A stretch of 36,612 bases of DNA from Alphaproteobacteria bacterium (GTDB lineage: Bacteria; Pseudomonadota; Alphaproteobacteria; Puniceispirillales; Puniceispirillaceae): positions 1-36,612 of the forward strand of contig JADHOL010000018.1 of NCBI GenBank assembly GCA_016779005.1, in the 5' to 3' direction. The translations under genes were made by a program, and so were the position numbers. The notes under the pieces are model-generated. The model did no database searches. It was not told the DNA's origin and worked only from the letters and a program-made list of their open reading frames with translations. This document shows, one piece after another, positions 26,081 to 36,612 of the stretch. Numbering within the stretch: position 1 is the stretch's first letter; every line of letters begins with the position of its first letter.

Positions 26081-26974
26081 TTATTGAATTATTATCCAAG
26101 AGCTTACTACTACCAAAATTGCACCTAGCCAAGCACCCATTGCTGGAACTTTTTTGGTTTGGAACCAAATAAAGGGAAGCATTAATACAGGGCTTATGGC
26201 CACTAGCATTGATACTTTTGCAACTTGACCTGTCTCCAACGCCTTTAAGAATAACGCAAGGCCAAAACTTAAGCCAAAAAAACCATTGGCGATAACATGC
26301 CAACTTACACTTACAGGAGGTATTTTCCATGTAAGTGTTTTTTTCTTTTGGAATAATAATAGAGCCCATAAAAATATCCCTGCGGCAACAACCCGTATTA
26401 GACTTGCCTGCAATGGGTCAGCCCCCTGTTCCATGACAGGCCTTAGACATAAAACACCCGCTGCTTGACCTAATGCAGCAAGCAACCCAGCGCCAACACC
26501 TATCCAAAGTGGCGGTTTTGTGACTTCCCAATCATGAATATTAGCTCGCGAACTGCCATATATTACTGCCAAAACAATTCCCAAAAACCCAACGATAATT
26601 GCAAATATAATGTTAAATGTGAGTGTCTCACTTAATAGCAACCATGCAAGAAAAGCAGCCACAGGCGCATTGATAGCAAACAAAACTCCTGTTCTTCTTG
26701 GTCCCAGCCGCTCCATTGCGATAAATAAAAAATAATCCCCCAAGCCAATGCCTATAATTCCTGAGACTATAATCCATCCCCATGCATCAGAGGCTATCTG
26801 CCAATCATTGCCTGTAAGCCAAATCATGCCCATTAGCAGGATGGAGGCTATAATCATTCGAATTCTATTGAATTGAAGCGAGCCATAATAAAGAGCAGGT
26901 TTGTGCCCATATAATTGCGAGAAAACCCAACTAAGAGACGCGCCTAATGCTAATAATGCAGAATTATCAATCAT
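26081..26974 (-). CDS. EamA/DMT-superfamily transporter coupled to metZ
   Basis: Predicted inner-membrane metabolite exporter of 297 residues with two EamA repeats (first: LGASLSWVFSQLYGHKPA and GDYFLFIAMERLGPRRTGVL; second: LLAALGQAAGVLCLRPVMEQ and GLALFLKALETGQVAKVSML). Its ATG shares one base with the metZ stop codon (TAATG), strong evidence of translational coupling. That makes a sulfur amino acid, homoserine ester or a related metabolite the most reasonable substrate guess, by analogy with the RhtA homoserine/threonine exporter in the same superfamily. This is inference from position only. Confidence 0.88.
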   Translation of the reverse strand: MIDNSALLALGASLSWVFSQLYGHKPALYYGSLQFNRIRMIIASILLMGMIWLTGNDWQIASDAWGWIIVSGIIGIGLGDYFLFIAMERLGPRRTGVLFAINAPVAAFLAWLLLSETLTFNIIFAIIVGFLGIVLAVIYGSSRANIHDWEVTKPPLWIGVGAGLLAALGQAAGVLCLRPVMEQGADPLQASLIRVVAAGIFLWALLLFQKKKTLTWKIPPVSVSWHVIANGFFGLSFGLALFLKALETGQVAKVSMLVAISPVLMLPFIWFQTKKVPAMGAWLGAILVVVSSWIIIQ

Positions 26975-28158
26975 TAAGACACATGACTTAGCGCCTGCAA
27001 AATATCCGCAATCAAATCATCTTTATGCTCAAGACCAGATGAAATGCGCAAATGCCCTTCTTTTATGCCAATCAGCGCTCTTTCGTGATCTGATAAATTT
27101 TGATGTGTTGTACTAGCCGGATGGGTTACAAGTGACTTCGCATCGCCCAGATTATTAGAAATTAAATGCACCCTTAAGGCATTTAAAAATGCAAACGCAT
27201 TCTCTCGGCCACCATTAATCTCAAAAGCGACAATCGAGCCTGAACCAGACATTTGTCTTTTTGCTATTTCATAATTTGGATGTGACGGCAGGCCTGGATA
27301 AAAAACGCTCTTAACGTTTTTATGCATTTCTAATTCAGATGCTATTGCAGCTGCGTTCTGTGTCTGGCGTTCAACGCGTACCGATAATGTCTCAAGTGAC
27401 TTTAGCATTATCCAAGCGTTAAAGGCACTGATTGTAGGGCCAGTCTGACGGTAGAAAGGTAGAAATTGTTCTGTCATAAATTCAGCATTTCCAAGAACAG
27501 CACCCGCCAGCAATCTGCCCTGACCATCAATATGCTTTGTTGCTGAATAGGTAACTATATCCGCTCCCAACTCTAGTGGTTTCTGATATAGCGGGGTTGC
27601 AAATACGTTATCAACAATCACACACGCCCCTGCTTTTTTGGCAAGAGCACACACACATTCAAGATCAATAATTTGAAGTAGCGGGTTGGAAGGTGTTTCT
27701 AGAAATACAATTTTTGTTGGGATGCTTAAGGCCTGTTCCCATTCATTTTCATCTCCCCCTGAAACAAACACCACTTCGACGCCCCATTTGGGAAGAATTT
27801 TATTAAGAATAGCATAGCATGCACCAAATAATGCTCTGCTGGCCACTATTCTGTCCCCTGCGGATAACTGGCAGGCTAATGCAGAAAACACTGCCGCCAT
27901 TCCAGAGCCAGTTGCACGGCAGATTTCTGCTCCCTCCAATTTAGCTAGTCGTTTTTCAAGCATTAAAGTTGTTGGGTTTCCATATCTGGAATACACAAAA
28001 TTATCTGTCTCATTACGAAAAGAAGCGGCTGCTTGTTCTGCATTTTCATATACAAAACCAGATGTCATAAAAAGTGCTTCTGACGTTTCATTATTTGATG
28101 TTCGCGCAGTACCTGCATGGACCAAATGAGTATTTGAGTGCCAGTTTTCGTCAGTCAT
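26974..28158 (-). CDS. metZ: O-succinylhomoserine sulfhydrylase
   Basis: PLP enzyme that makes homocysteine from O-succinylhomoserine and sulfide in methionine synthesis. The 394 residues show YSRYGNPT (57-64), ATGSGMAAVFSAL, FLETPSNPLLQIID, IVDNVFATPLYQ and the PLP-binding Lys208 in SATKHIDGQGR. The HIDGQGR form after the lysine is typical of MetZ rather than MetB or MetC, so I use this symbol, although cystathionine gamma-synthase activity cannot be excluded. It is the first gene of a run with three DMT transporters and a DUF4864 protein. The upstream gap has AT-rich inverted repeats, and I saw no SAM-II riboswitch. Confidence 0.9.
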   Translation of the reverse strand: MTDENWHSNTHLVHAGTARTSNNETSEALFMTSGFVYENAEQAAASFRNETDNFVYSRYGNPTTLMLEKRLAKLEGAEICRATGSGMAAVFSALACQLSAGDRIVASRALFGACYAILNKILPKWGVEVVFVSGGDENEWEQALSIPTKIVFLETPSNPLLQIIDLECVCALAKKAGACVIVDNVFATPLYQKPLELGADIVTYSATKHIDGQGRLLAGAVLGNAEFMTEQFLPFYRQTGPTISAFNAWIMLKSLETLSVRVERQTQNAAAIASELEMHKNVKSVFYPGLPSHPNYEIAKRQMSGSGSIVAFEINGGRENAFAFLNALRVHLISNNLGDAKSLVTHPASTTHQNLSDHERALIGIKEGHLRISSGLEHKDDLIADILQALSHVS

Positions 28159-28207
28159 TCTTGATTTCCCATAAATCTAGTTATTATGAACCGAATTATT
28201 ATTAATC

Positions 28208-28255
28208 TAATAATTACCAATTTAATTATTACCAAGTGGTAAAAGAGTTTTTTAC
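28208..28255. promoter_or_regulatory. Overlapping AT-rich inverted repeats upstream of metZ
   Basis: Three perfect short palindromes follow one another in the gap between regA and metZ: TAATAATT/AATTATTA (28208-28231, eight-base arms), TTACCA-AG-TGGTAA (28229-28242) and GTAAAA/TTTTAC (28239-28255). They lie 50-100 bases before metZ, where its promoter and any operator should be. Because the region is very AT-rich, some of this may be chance. Confidence 0.3.
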
Positions 28256-28347
28256 AGTAATAATCATTAATTCAGCATTAAGAGACTATTTTAATCAGAA
28301 CATTAATGGAAACACCCGTTCTTTAAATGCTGTAACTATAAATTGCG

Positions 28348-28878
28348 CTAGCTTCGCGGCGCATGTTTTGCAAGGATACGCTGCAAGGTTCTGCGATGCA
28401 TTTTCAACCGTCTTGCTGTTTCAGATACATTTCGATTACATTGCTCAAAAACACGCTGAATATGCTCCCATCTGACCCTATCTGCTGACATCGGATCTTC
28501 TGGGGGAGGCGGCAAAGGCTTATCATAATCTATCAGCGCATTTTTTATTTGCTCTCCACTAGCAGGCTTAGGCAAATAGTCAATTGCACCAACTTTCATA
28601 GCAGCGACAGCAGTTGCGATATTGCCAAATCCAGTTAACATAATAGCCCTACATTTTGGATTATTAGATGCTAGTTTTTTAACAATTGATAAACCACTGC
28701 CATCTGCTAGTTTTAAATCAAGAACCGCTGTGTCAAATTTAATATCAGCAATTGCCGTCTCCGCCTCTTCAATGGACGAGACAGCGGTAACCTCAAATCC
28801 ATATGCTTCCATCGACTTTGATAATCTTCGAAGAAGTACCTTATCATCATCAAGGATTAATAATTTACCTAAATTCAT
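28348..28878 (-). CDS. regA: RegA/PrrA/ActR-type redox response regulator
   Basis: DNA-binding response regulator of the RegBA system, which adjusts respiration, carbon and nitrogen metabolism to redox state in alphaproteobacteria. The 176 residues comprise a receiver domain (acidic pocket LDDDK, phospho-acceptor Asp54 in AVLDLKLADGSG, switch MLTGFGNIAT, Lys in YLPKPAS), a proline linker PLPPPPED and the Fis-like C-terminal helix-turn-helix. That helix-turn-helix, with MSADRVRWEHIQRVFEQC and ARRLKMHRRTLQRILAKHAP, is strongly conserved in this family. It starts five bases after the regB stop and so follows it in one transcript, unlike the divergent regB/senC-regA order of Rhodobacter. Confidence 0.94.
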   Translation of the reverse strand: MNLGKLLILDDDKVLLRRLSKSMEAYGFEVTAVSSIEEAETAIADIKFDTAVLDLKLADGSGLSIVKKLASNNPKCRAIMLTGFGNIATAVAAMKVGAIDYLPKPASGEQIKNALIDYDKPLPPPPEDPMSADRVRWEHIQRVFEQCNRNVSETARRLKMHRRTLQRILAKHAPRS

Positions 28879-28883
28879 TTTAG

Positions 28884-30196
28884 TCAGACCAAACTTTCAA
28901 TTGGTATTTTTATTTCAACAGCAGCCCCATGAGGCTTTTGATTTTTAAAACTAGTAGTTCCATTTAATTGTCTAATAAAAGATTGAACTAAAAATAATCC
29001 AAGTCCACGATGACCTTTCTGCCCAAGGCGAGAGCTATTTTCAGGCTGTCCTAAATTGGCTAGAACTGGGGTTGGATATCCTATTCCATCATCCATAATC
29101 CTTATATAGAGCATTATGTGGTCCCAGGAAATATCCACGATAATTTTTGTTTCCGCAAAATCACTGGCATTTTCTAAAATTGCCTCAAGAGCATAGCTAA
29201 GCTCAGGCGTCTGCGCTATTTCTGGCTGTGGTATATCTAGGCCATTTTCAACTTGCCATTCGATTTCGACTTTAAATGAAGCCGTCAAATCTGCCACCAT
29301 TGTCTGAATAGCAAGCACTACTGGCATTAATATATCAAGCTCTCGATTTGTTTTCATAGCATCAGAATCAAGCTCAGAGAGAATGACCTGACATCTTTCT
29401 ATTTCGGCTTTTAAAAGCAGTAAGTCTTCTTCTTGAACAGAATCATGTTTTAGCTGAGTTATCAAATCATCGCTAATCAACCGGATAGTTGTTAATGGCG
29501 AGCCTAACTTATGAGCAGCAGCAGTAGCAAGAGAACCGAGGGCAATAACCTGTCTCTCAGAGGCGAGCATCAGCCTTGTTTGCCCCAGCATTTCGGACGT
29601 TTTTCTGCTTTTCGATGCTAGCCAGAATACATAGTACGCCATGAAAATAGCAGATATTACCAACGCAATCCATAATCCAAACTGATATAAAGGGGGCGCA
29701 ACAAGACCGGCATCAGACCAAGGCAACGGCAAGTGATGGATGGTCAAAATACTTGCACATATCGTCACTATGACTACTAAGCTAATCGTTGAAAATACGT
29801 CTAGAATTGCAGCAGATACAACAACTGGGGCAAGAAATAAAATTGAAAACGGATTAAGCAATCCGCCAGCAAGATATAGCAATGCAGCAAGCTGAATAAC
29901 ATCAAAAGAAAGAACAATAAGCACCGGCGGCCGTGATAATTGAACCCCGCTTCTATTTAAGGATGTTTGCCATAAATTTAACACCATCCCGATACCAATT
30001 ACCGCCAGTAACGGGCCTAATGGGAGAACAAACCCTAATGCGAAATGAACAAGAAGCACGGTTGCTAATTGTCCAGAAAGAGCAATCCAGCGAATGGTAA
30101 CACTCACTCTTGGATCAATTAGACTATGTTCTATTTTCCTAGGTTCTATTTTCTTAGGTTCCATTTTCGCAACTGAAGGAACAGAACGATTGGACA

Positions 30197-30197
<1 letters not shown>
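28884..30197 (-). CDS. regB: RegB/PrrB/ActS-type redox sensor histidine kinase
   Basis: Inner-membrane sensor that phosphorylates RegA. About six helices occupy residues 30-195, including the quinone-binding motif GGLLNPF at 111-117. The dimerisation and phosphorylation helix has His229 in AAAHKLGSPLTTI. The usual Glu after the histidine (HELGTPL) is Lys230 here, a single G-to-A change at codon level. The redox-active cysteine is present as Cys269 in IERCQVIL. The ATPase domain has N-box LENASDF, G1 DDGIGYP and G2 GHRGLGLFLV. The length is 437 residues. Its ATG shares one base with the gyrB stop (TAATG). The N-terminal tail carries a five-residue repeat (KMEPK KIEPR KIEHS, residues 11-25) encoded by 15-base repeats. 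Confidence 0.93.
30131..30175. repeat. 15-base tandem repeat at the 5' end of regB
   Basis: CTATTTTCCTAGGTT (30131-30145) and CTATTTTCTTAGGTT (30146-30160) differ at one base; a degenerate third copy follows at 30161-30175. They encode K-[IM]-E-[PH]-[RKS] units in the N-terminal cytoplasmic tail. The frame is kept because the unit is a multiple of three. Confidence 0.75.
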
Positions 30198-32662
<2,465 letters not shown>

Positions 32663-33850
32663 TTAATTTATACTACCATCATTCACGTAAAAAAACTGCG
32701 CTTTTGATTTAAGAGAGTGGAAACTTCGCTCATCGCTTCCACTATACCATACTTGTCCTGCTAAAGCTGAGCACGCCTCAAACAAAGCATCTCTGCGCCA
32801 GGGATCTAATAATGCGGCAACATCATCAAGTAATAATAAGGGTGGCTTATTTAATCTATCTGATTGCAACTGGGCATGAGCCAGAATAAAGGTGATAAGC
32901 AGTGCTTTCTGCTCTCCGGTTGATGCTTCATTTGCAAGCTGATTTTTCTGGCTATGTGTTACATATAAATCCGTCATATGCGGCCCCATCATCGAGGTAT
33001 TTTGTGACTCCCGATTTTGCATGGCAGACTGCCTTATTCTATCTTCAAGCTCTATAGCTGGAATTTTATGCAATAATTCTGAACCACCACCCACTAATTC
33101 AGCTGTGAATTTTGGAAATTCTGTCTGCATATGATGAACCGTTCGGTTAATATCTTCTATCAAGGCATGGCGAGTGGCCATAATGGCAACTCCGGTTTCA
33201 GCTAACAGCGTTTCATTTACCTGATACCACGCACTATCCCTAATCTCATCTGCCAACATTCGATTTCGCTCTCTGTATAGTTTATCATACCTTGATAACC
33301 GTCCTGAGTGCGCAGCATCAAAAGCGATTGCCAGCCTATCCAAGAACCGTCTCCTGGAATTTGGGCTATCTAAAAACAATCCATCCATTTGCGGTGTAAG
33401 CCAAGAAACAGCACAAATATGTGCAAGCATTGCTTGAGATTCTATCTGCTGATTGATTTTTATTATTCTTTGTTTACCTTCTTCTGATATGCCTGTGCCT
33501 ATCTGCCAGTCAGTGATATTAGTCGTAAGATTTGCAGATAACGCCCAAATCTTAGAAGCAGGGCTATCATTTCCCGAATCTCTACCCAATTTTTTGAAGG
33601 TGATTTCATCCCTGCCTGACCGCCGCAAACCACGCCCTGGCGCCAGCAGTGAAATAGCCTCCATCAGATTTGTTTTTCCTGTACCATTCTTTCCAACAAG
33701 CACGACAGGTGCCTTGTCTATTGTAATTGCTAGTTCCTGATAATTACGAAAATTTGATAACCGAATTTGGCTTAGCCAATGGCTGATTCGATACTGTTTT
33801 GCGTTTGAGACGGGTTGCGAGCCAAAACGCACTGTGGAAGTTAAAGCCAT
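32663..33850 (-). CDS. recF: DNA replication and repair protein RecF
   Basis: SMC-like ATPase that loads RecA at single-strand gaps with RecO and RecR. Motifs: RLSNFRNYQE near the N-terminus, Walker A GKNGTGKTNLME, the mid-region FLDSPNSRRRFLDRLAIAFD, ABC-type signature STGEQKALLI and Walker B LLLLDDVAALLDPWRR. The length of 395 residues includes an N-terminal extension of about 24 residues before the core; ATG 33850 is used since no strong ribosome site identifies a later start. It lies eleven bases after the dnaN stop and is part of the replication operon. Confidence 0.95.
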   Translation of the reverse strand: MALTSTVRFGSQPVSNAKQYRISHWLSQIRLSNFRNYQELAITIDKAPVVLVGKNGTGKTNLMEAISLLAPGRGLRRSGRDEITFKKLGRDSGNDSPASKIWALSANLTTNITDWQIGTGISEEGKQRIIKINQQIESQAMLAHICAVSWLTPQMDGLFLDSPNSRRRFLDRLAIAFDAAHSGRLSRYDKLYRERNRMLADEIRDSAWYQVNETLLAETGVAIMATRHALIEDINRTVHHMQTEFPKFTAELVGGGSELLHKIPAIELEDRIRQSAMQNRESQNTSMMGPHMTDLYVTHSQKNQLANEASTGEQKALLITFILAHAQLQSDRLNKPPLLLLDDVAALLDPWRRDALFEACSALAGQVWYSGSDERSFHSLKSKAQFFYVNDGSIN

Positions 33851-33861
33851 AGAACTGTTTA

Positions 33862-34965
33862 CTATACTCGCATCGGCATAAGAACAAAAATACTAGTATC
33901 ATCCTCTGGATCACGAAGCAAACTTGGTGATCCTGAATCAGCTAACTCAATGGCAATCATTTCGCCTTGGACCTGAGATAGAATATCCATCAGATATCTT
34001 GCGTTAAATCCAATATTTATTGGCTCTCCAGCATAGGTAATTTCAAGCATTTCAGTTGCGCTTGATGCATCTGGGTTCGTTGCTGATAAGACAAGTTGGC
34101 CTGCACTGATATTGAGTTTTATGGCGCGTGATTTATCAGAAGCAATCGTTGAAACACGATCTACAGCAGCACTTAAAAGATCTACATCAACTGAGATTAT
34201 TTTATCATTACCTACTGGGATTACACGCTTATAATCAGGAAAAGAACCATCAATAAGTTTGGTGGTAAGCCTTATATCGCCAACACTGAATTCTGCGCGT
34301 GTATCTGATAATTGTATATCTACTTCTTGTGGCTCGTCATCCAAGAGTTTTCTTAACTCTGAGACAGCTTTGCGAGGTACGATAACCGCTGGCATATTTT
34401 CTGCCCCTGCTGGGGATTGCATCTGTGATAATGCAAGTCTATGCCCATCTGTTGCGACCGCTGTTAAGTTGGTTGTATCTGCAAAATGCACATAAATTCC
34501 GTTAAGATAATATCTGGTTTCCTCAGTAGATACGGCAAATTTAGTAGTATCGATTAGATTTCTTAGATCTGGCGCGGTAAGTGAGAATCTAACTGGCATG
34601 TCAGAGCTATTTATAGCTGGAAAATCTTCTACTGGCAGGGTCGGCAGGTTAAAGCTACTTCGTCCTGCGCTTACCTGTGCATGGCCATCGGCAACTTGAA
34701 TTTGAACCTCTGCACCTTCTGGTAATTTTTTGACAATTTCAAACAGCAGATGCGCTGGAATTGTAGTAGCACCCTCGCTAGAGATTGAACATGGCGTTGT
34801 GGTGACAATATCCATATCCATATCAGTTGCTGTTAGGGATAATTTTTCAGATGCGGCATGTAATACAACATTCGATAAAATAGGGATTGTATTACGGCGC
34901 TCAACCACTGAATTAATGTGACTAAGCGGTCGCAGTAGGTTCATACGATCAATGGCTATTTTCAT
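33862..34965 (-). CDS. dnaN: DNA polymerase III beta sliding clamp
   Basis: Ring-shaped clamp that holds the replicative polymerase on DNA. The start is ATG 34965: GGAGG lies a few bases upstream and the protein begins MKIAIDRMNLLRPLSHINSV, as in the family. The longer frame to TTG 35046 is rejected. The 367 residues contain the three repeated clamp domains, with RRNTIPILSNVVL, TRYYLNGIYV, ATDGHRLALSQM, DGSFPDYKRVIP and the C-terminal SIFVLMPMRV that forms part of the peptide-binding cleft. It lies 116 bases after dnaA; that gap contains a small perfect hairpin. Confidence 0.97.
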   Translation of the reverse strand: MKIAIDRMNLLRPLSHINSVVERRNTIPILSNVVLHAASEKLSLTATDMDMDIVTTTPCSISSEGATTIPAHLLFEIVKKLPEGAEVQIQVADGHAQVSAGRSSFNLPTLPVEDFPAINSSDMPVRFSLTAPDLRNLIDTTKFAVSTEETRYYLNGIYVHFADTTNLTAVATDGHRLALSQMQSPAGAENMPAVIVPRKAVSELRKLLDDEPQEVDIQLSDTRAEFSVGDIRLTTKLIDGSFPDYKRVIPVGNDKIISVDVDLLSAAVDRVSTIASDKSRAIKLNISAGQLVLSATNPDASSATEMLEITYAGEPINIGFNARYLMDILSQVQGEMIAIELADSGSPSLLRDPEDDTSIFVLMPMRV

Positions 34966-35008
34966 TTCTACCTCCACCAGAGAAATCAGGTGATTTACCC
35001 TATTTTGA

Positions 35009-35026
35009 CATACAAAATGTTGTATG
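35009..35026. promoter_or_regulatory. Small palindrome in the dnaN leader
   Basis: Perfect seven-base arms CATACAA and TTGTATG with a four-base loop, 44 bases before the dnaN ATG. A possible minus-strand promoter overlaps it (TTGATG, 16 bases, TACAAC). It may be an operator or an mRNA hairpin for separate control of dnaN. There is no T-run, so a dnaA terminator is unlikely. Confidence 0.3.
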
Positions 35027-35081
35027 CCAAACCTTTTTAGCATCAAGATGTCGTTAAAATAATACAGATCTATCGCTAGTT

Positions 35082-36611
35082 TTAGTTATCCGATAATAAA
35101 GAGCGCAACAACTCAACATCATCACTTAGCTCGCTATCATGTATAAGCAGCTCTTCTATCTTTTTAACAGCATGCATAATAGTGGTATGATCTCTTCCAC
35201 CGAACTTTCTGCCGATCTCAGGGTAGGATGATGTTGTAAGATTCTTTGCCAAATACATAGCTATTTGGCGTGGCCTTGCAATCGATCTGGCACGCCTTGC
35301 CGAAAACATATCAGAAGTCCGAATAGAAAAATGCTTTGAGACCTGTTTTTGAATATCATCAACAGTAACTCTTCGGCTAGACGCTCTTATTAAGTCTGCC
35401 AAAGTTTCACGAGCCATTTCAACCGTTATAGTGGTGCCAACAAGACTTGCATGAGCAACGATTCTATTAAAGGCACCTTCTAATTCACGTATATTGCTGG
35501 TGATTTTATGCGCTAGAAATTCAAGCACTGCATCTGGAACATTAACCACCACAGAATCTCGCTTTGAGATTAGAATACCTAGCCTTAACTCATAGGTTGT
35601 TGCATGAATATCTGCAACCATACCCCAACCCAGACGGCTTCTAAGTCGCTCTTCCATTCCAGATAAATCAGTCGGCGATTTATCAGCAGATAAAACCACC
35701 TGTTTGCCTTCATCTACCAATGCATTGAAGGTATGAAAGAATTCTTCTTGTGTTGATTCTTTGCCAGAAATAAATTGAACATCATCAATCATTAATACAT
35801 CAACGGAACGGAACTGTTCTTTGAAGGTCATCGTATCATGATGCCTGAGAGCCTGAATAAAGCGATACATAAATTTCTCAGCAGAAAGATACATGACTTT
35901 TCGACTAGGCTGACGCGCATTAACTTCCCAAGCTATTGCATGCATCAAATGTGTCTTACCAAGTCCAACCCCGCTATATAAAAATAAGGGGTTAAAGGCA
36001 GCGGTGGCACTCTCTACAACGCGTCTTGCAGCAGCGAATGCTAACTCATTAGGCTTGCCAACAATAAAATTTGAGAATGTAAAACGAGGATCAAGCCCAT
36101 GGGTGGGAGATAAGGCTGGATTATTCCTCACACTCTCCTGCATTTTGGTGATTCTAGGCGGGTTGCTAGTATGGGCGGCGTTTGCATCCATAATAAGCGA
36201 CTTCTCGCTCCACTCTATCTCAAACCCAGAGATTGGCAAAGACAAGGTTTTTGCAATAATGCGTAATTTATCAGAATAATGTGAACCCACCCGGTCACGA
36301 ACCAATCTACTTGTGGTTTCAAGCTGAATAATTTCTGATTCCACACCTGCAAGATGAAGCGGTTTTATCCAGTTACGCCATGCTGTATCGCCAATTTCTT
36401 TGCGGATATGATTGCTAATTTGTGCCCAGTGTTCATCTGATTGGTGTTCATCTGATTGGTGTTCATCTGATTGGTGTTTATCTGGATAGTGTTTATCTGA
36501 ATGAGGTGATGCGCTTATGCTGGAATTATCGATCTGTTTGGTATCTTCTTGAATAGTTGTTTCTCTGCCTATCTGAGAAATTTCTTCTTTTTTATAAAAG
36601 TCTTTTTCCAC
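35082..36611 (-). CDS. dnaA: Chromosomal replication initiator DnaA (5' end at window edge)
   Basis: Binds DnaA boxes at oriC and opens the origin. Domain I starts at HWAQISNHIRKEIGDTAWRN (61-80), after a roughly 60-residue hydrophilic extension containing five units of a five-residue repeat (HSDKH, YPDKH, three QSDEH; residues 37-61). The AAA+ domain has Walker A GVGLGKTH (214-221) and Walker B LMIDDVQF (273-280). The C-terminal DNA-binding domain ends with the signature GGRDHTTIMHAVKK. The first codon in view is a GTG at 36611, one base from the window end. It could be the true start or an internal Val, so the gene may be partial. A DnaA-box-like TTTTCCACA covers 36604-36612. Confidence 0.96.
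   Translation of the reverse strand: MEKDFYKKEEISQIGRETTIQEDTKQIDNSSISASPHSDKHYPDKHQSDEHQSDEHQSDEHWAQISNHIRKEIGDTAWRNWIKPLHLAGVESEIIQLETTSRLVRDRVGSHYSDKLRIIAKTLSLPISGFEIEWSEKSLIMDANAAHTSNPPRITKMQESVRNNPALSPTHGLDPRFTFSNFIVGKPNELAFAAARRVVESATAAFNPLFLYSGVGLGKTHLMHAIAWEVNARQPSRKVMYLSAEKFMYRFIQALRHHDTMTFKEQFRSVDVLMIDDVQFISGKESTQEEFFHTFNALVDEGKQVVLSADKSPTDLSGMEERLRSRLGWGMVADIHATTYELRLGILISKRDSVVVNVPDAVLEFLAHKITSNIRELEGAFNRIVAHASLVGTTITVEMARETLADLIRASSRRVTVDDIQKQVSKHFSIRTSDMFSARRARSIARPRQIAMYLAKNLTTSSYPEIGRKFGGRDHTTIMHAVKKIEELLIHDSELSDDVELLRSLLSDN
36430..36504. repeat. 15-base tandem repeat near the 5' end of dnaA
   Basis: Five in-frame units of 15 bases. The first three (36430-36474) are identical TGTTCATCTGATTGG; the fourth (36475-36489) and fifth (36490-36504) differ at a few bases. 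They encode the QSDEH/HSDKH units in the N-terminal extension of DnaA. Identical adjacent copies suggest recent expansion by slippage. Confidence 0.9.
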
Positions 36612-36612
36612 A

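Noticed and set aside
26061-26369. 102-residue minus-strand frame rich in Cys and Ser
   Set aside because: It is an alternate frame of the DMT transporter gene at 26081-26974 and has no homology-like pattern.
28159-28347. Possible SAM-II riboswitch before metZ
   Set aside because: The gap is AT-rich and lacks the conserved pseudoknot elements and GC stem expected of SAM-II; only short palindromes are seen.
34966-35046. Longer start for dnaN at TTG 35046
   Set aside because: The GGAGG site and family alignment place the start at ATG 34965; the upstream residues match no clamp sequence.

Overview
The window looks like an ordinary chromosomal segment of an AT-rich alphaproteobacterium (G+C roughly 40% by eye, not counted). 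The best taxonomic clues are a RegB/RegA (PrrBA, ActSR) redox two-component pair with the characteristic GGxxNPF quinone motif and C-terminal helix-turn-helix, an O-succinylhomoserine sulfhydrylase (MetZ), a DUF4864 protein, and the block dnaA-dnaN-recF-gyrB. A free-living, possibly marine, SAR116-like lineage would fit, but this is inference. There is no sign of prophage, insertion sequence, CRISPR array, rRNA or tRNA.

Layout. 1-4.6 kb: membrane pyrophosphatase hppA with a clear terminator, an FAD monooxygenase, a small membrane-protein gene split by a frameshift at a T8 run, and an exported glutathione peroxidase. 4.6-9.2 kb (minus strand): a polar amino acid ABC operon (ATPase, binding protein, two permeases) ending in an AstE/AspA-type zinc deacylase, with a hairpin between the binding protein and the permeases. 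9.5-15.5 kb: trhO, then on the minus strand rpe overlapping a DEAH helicase, an orphan XdhC-family gene and an MFS exporter. 15.7-18.5 kb: a glycosyltransferase and an orphan two-domain iron-type ABC permease. 18.5-22.6 kb: a 432-base intergenic region with a Fur-like palindrome, then ppk and ppx. 22.6-28.2 kb (minus): a second GT4 glycosyltransferase and a tightly packed run metZ, DMT transporter, DMT transporter, DUF4864, DMT transporter. 28.3-36.6 kb (minus): dnaA (5' end at the window edge), dnaN, recF, gyrB, regB, regA.

How the genes work together. The right end encodes replication initiation, the sliding clamp, gap repair and gyrase. The redox sensor gene regB starts inside the gyrB stop codon, so the RegBA system appears to be translationally coupled to gyrase. 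The ABC operon probably imports a cationic or acylated amino acid, which the deacylase then processes. The metZ run joins sulfur amino acid synthesis to EamA-type export. ppk/ppx handle polyphosphate synthesis and breakdown.

I see no convincing wholly new system. The most unusual points are the gyrB-regB coupling, a Glu-to-Lys change next to the RegB phospho-histidine, 15-base tandem repeats near the 5' ends of dnaA and regB, and the homopolymer-split membrane gene.
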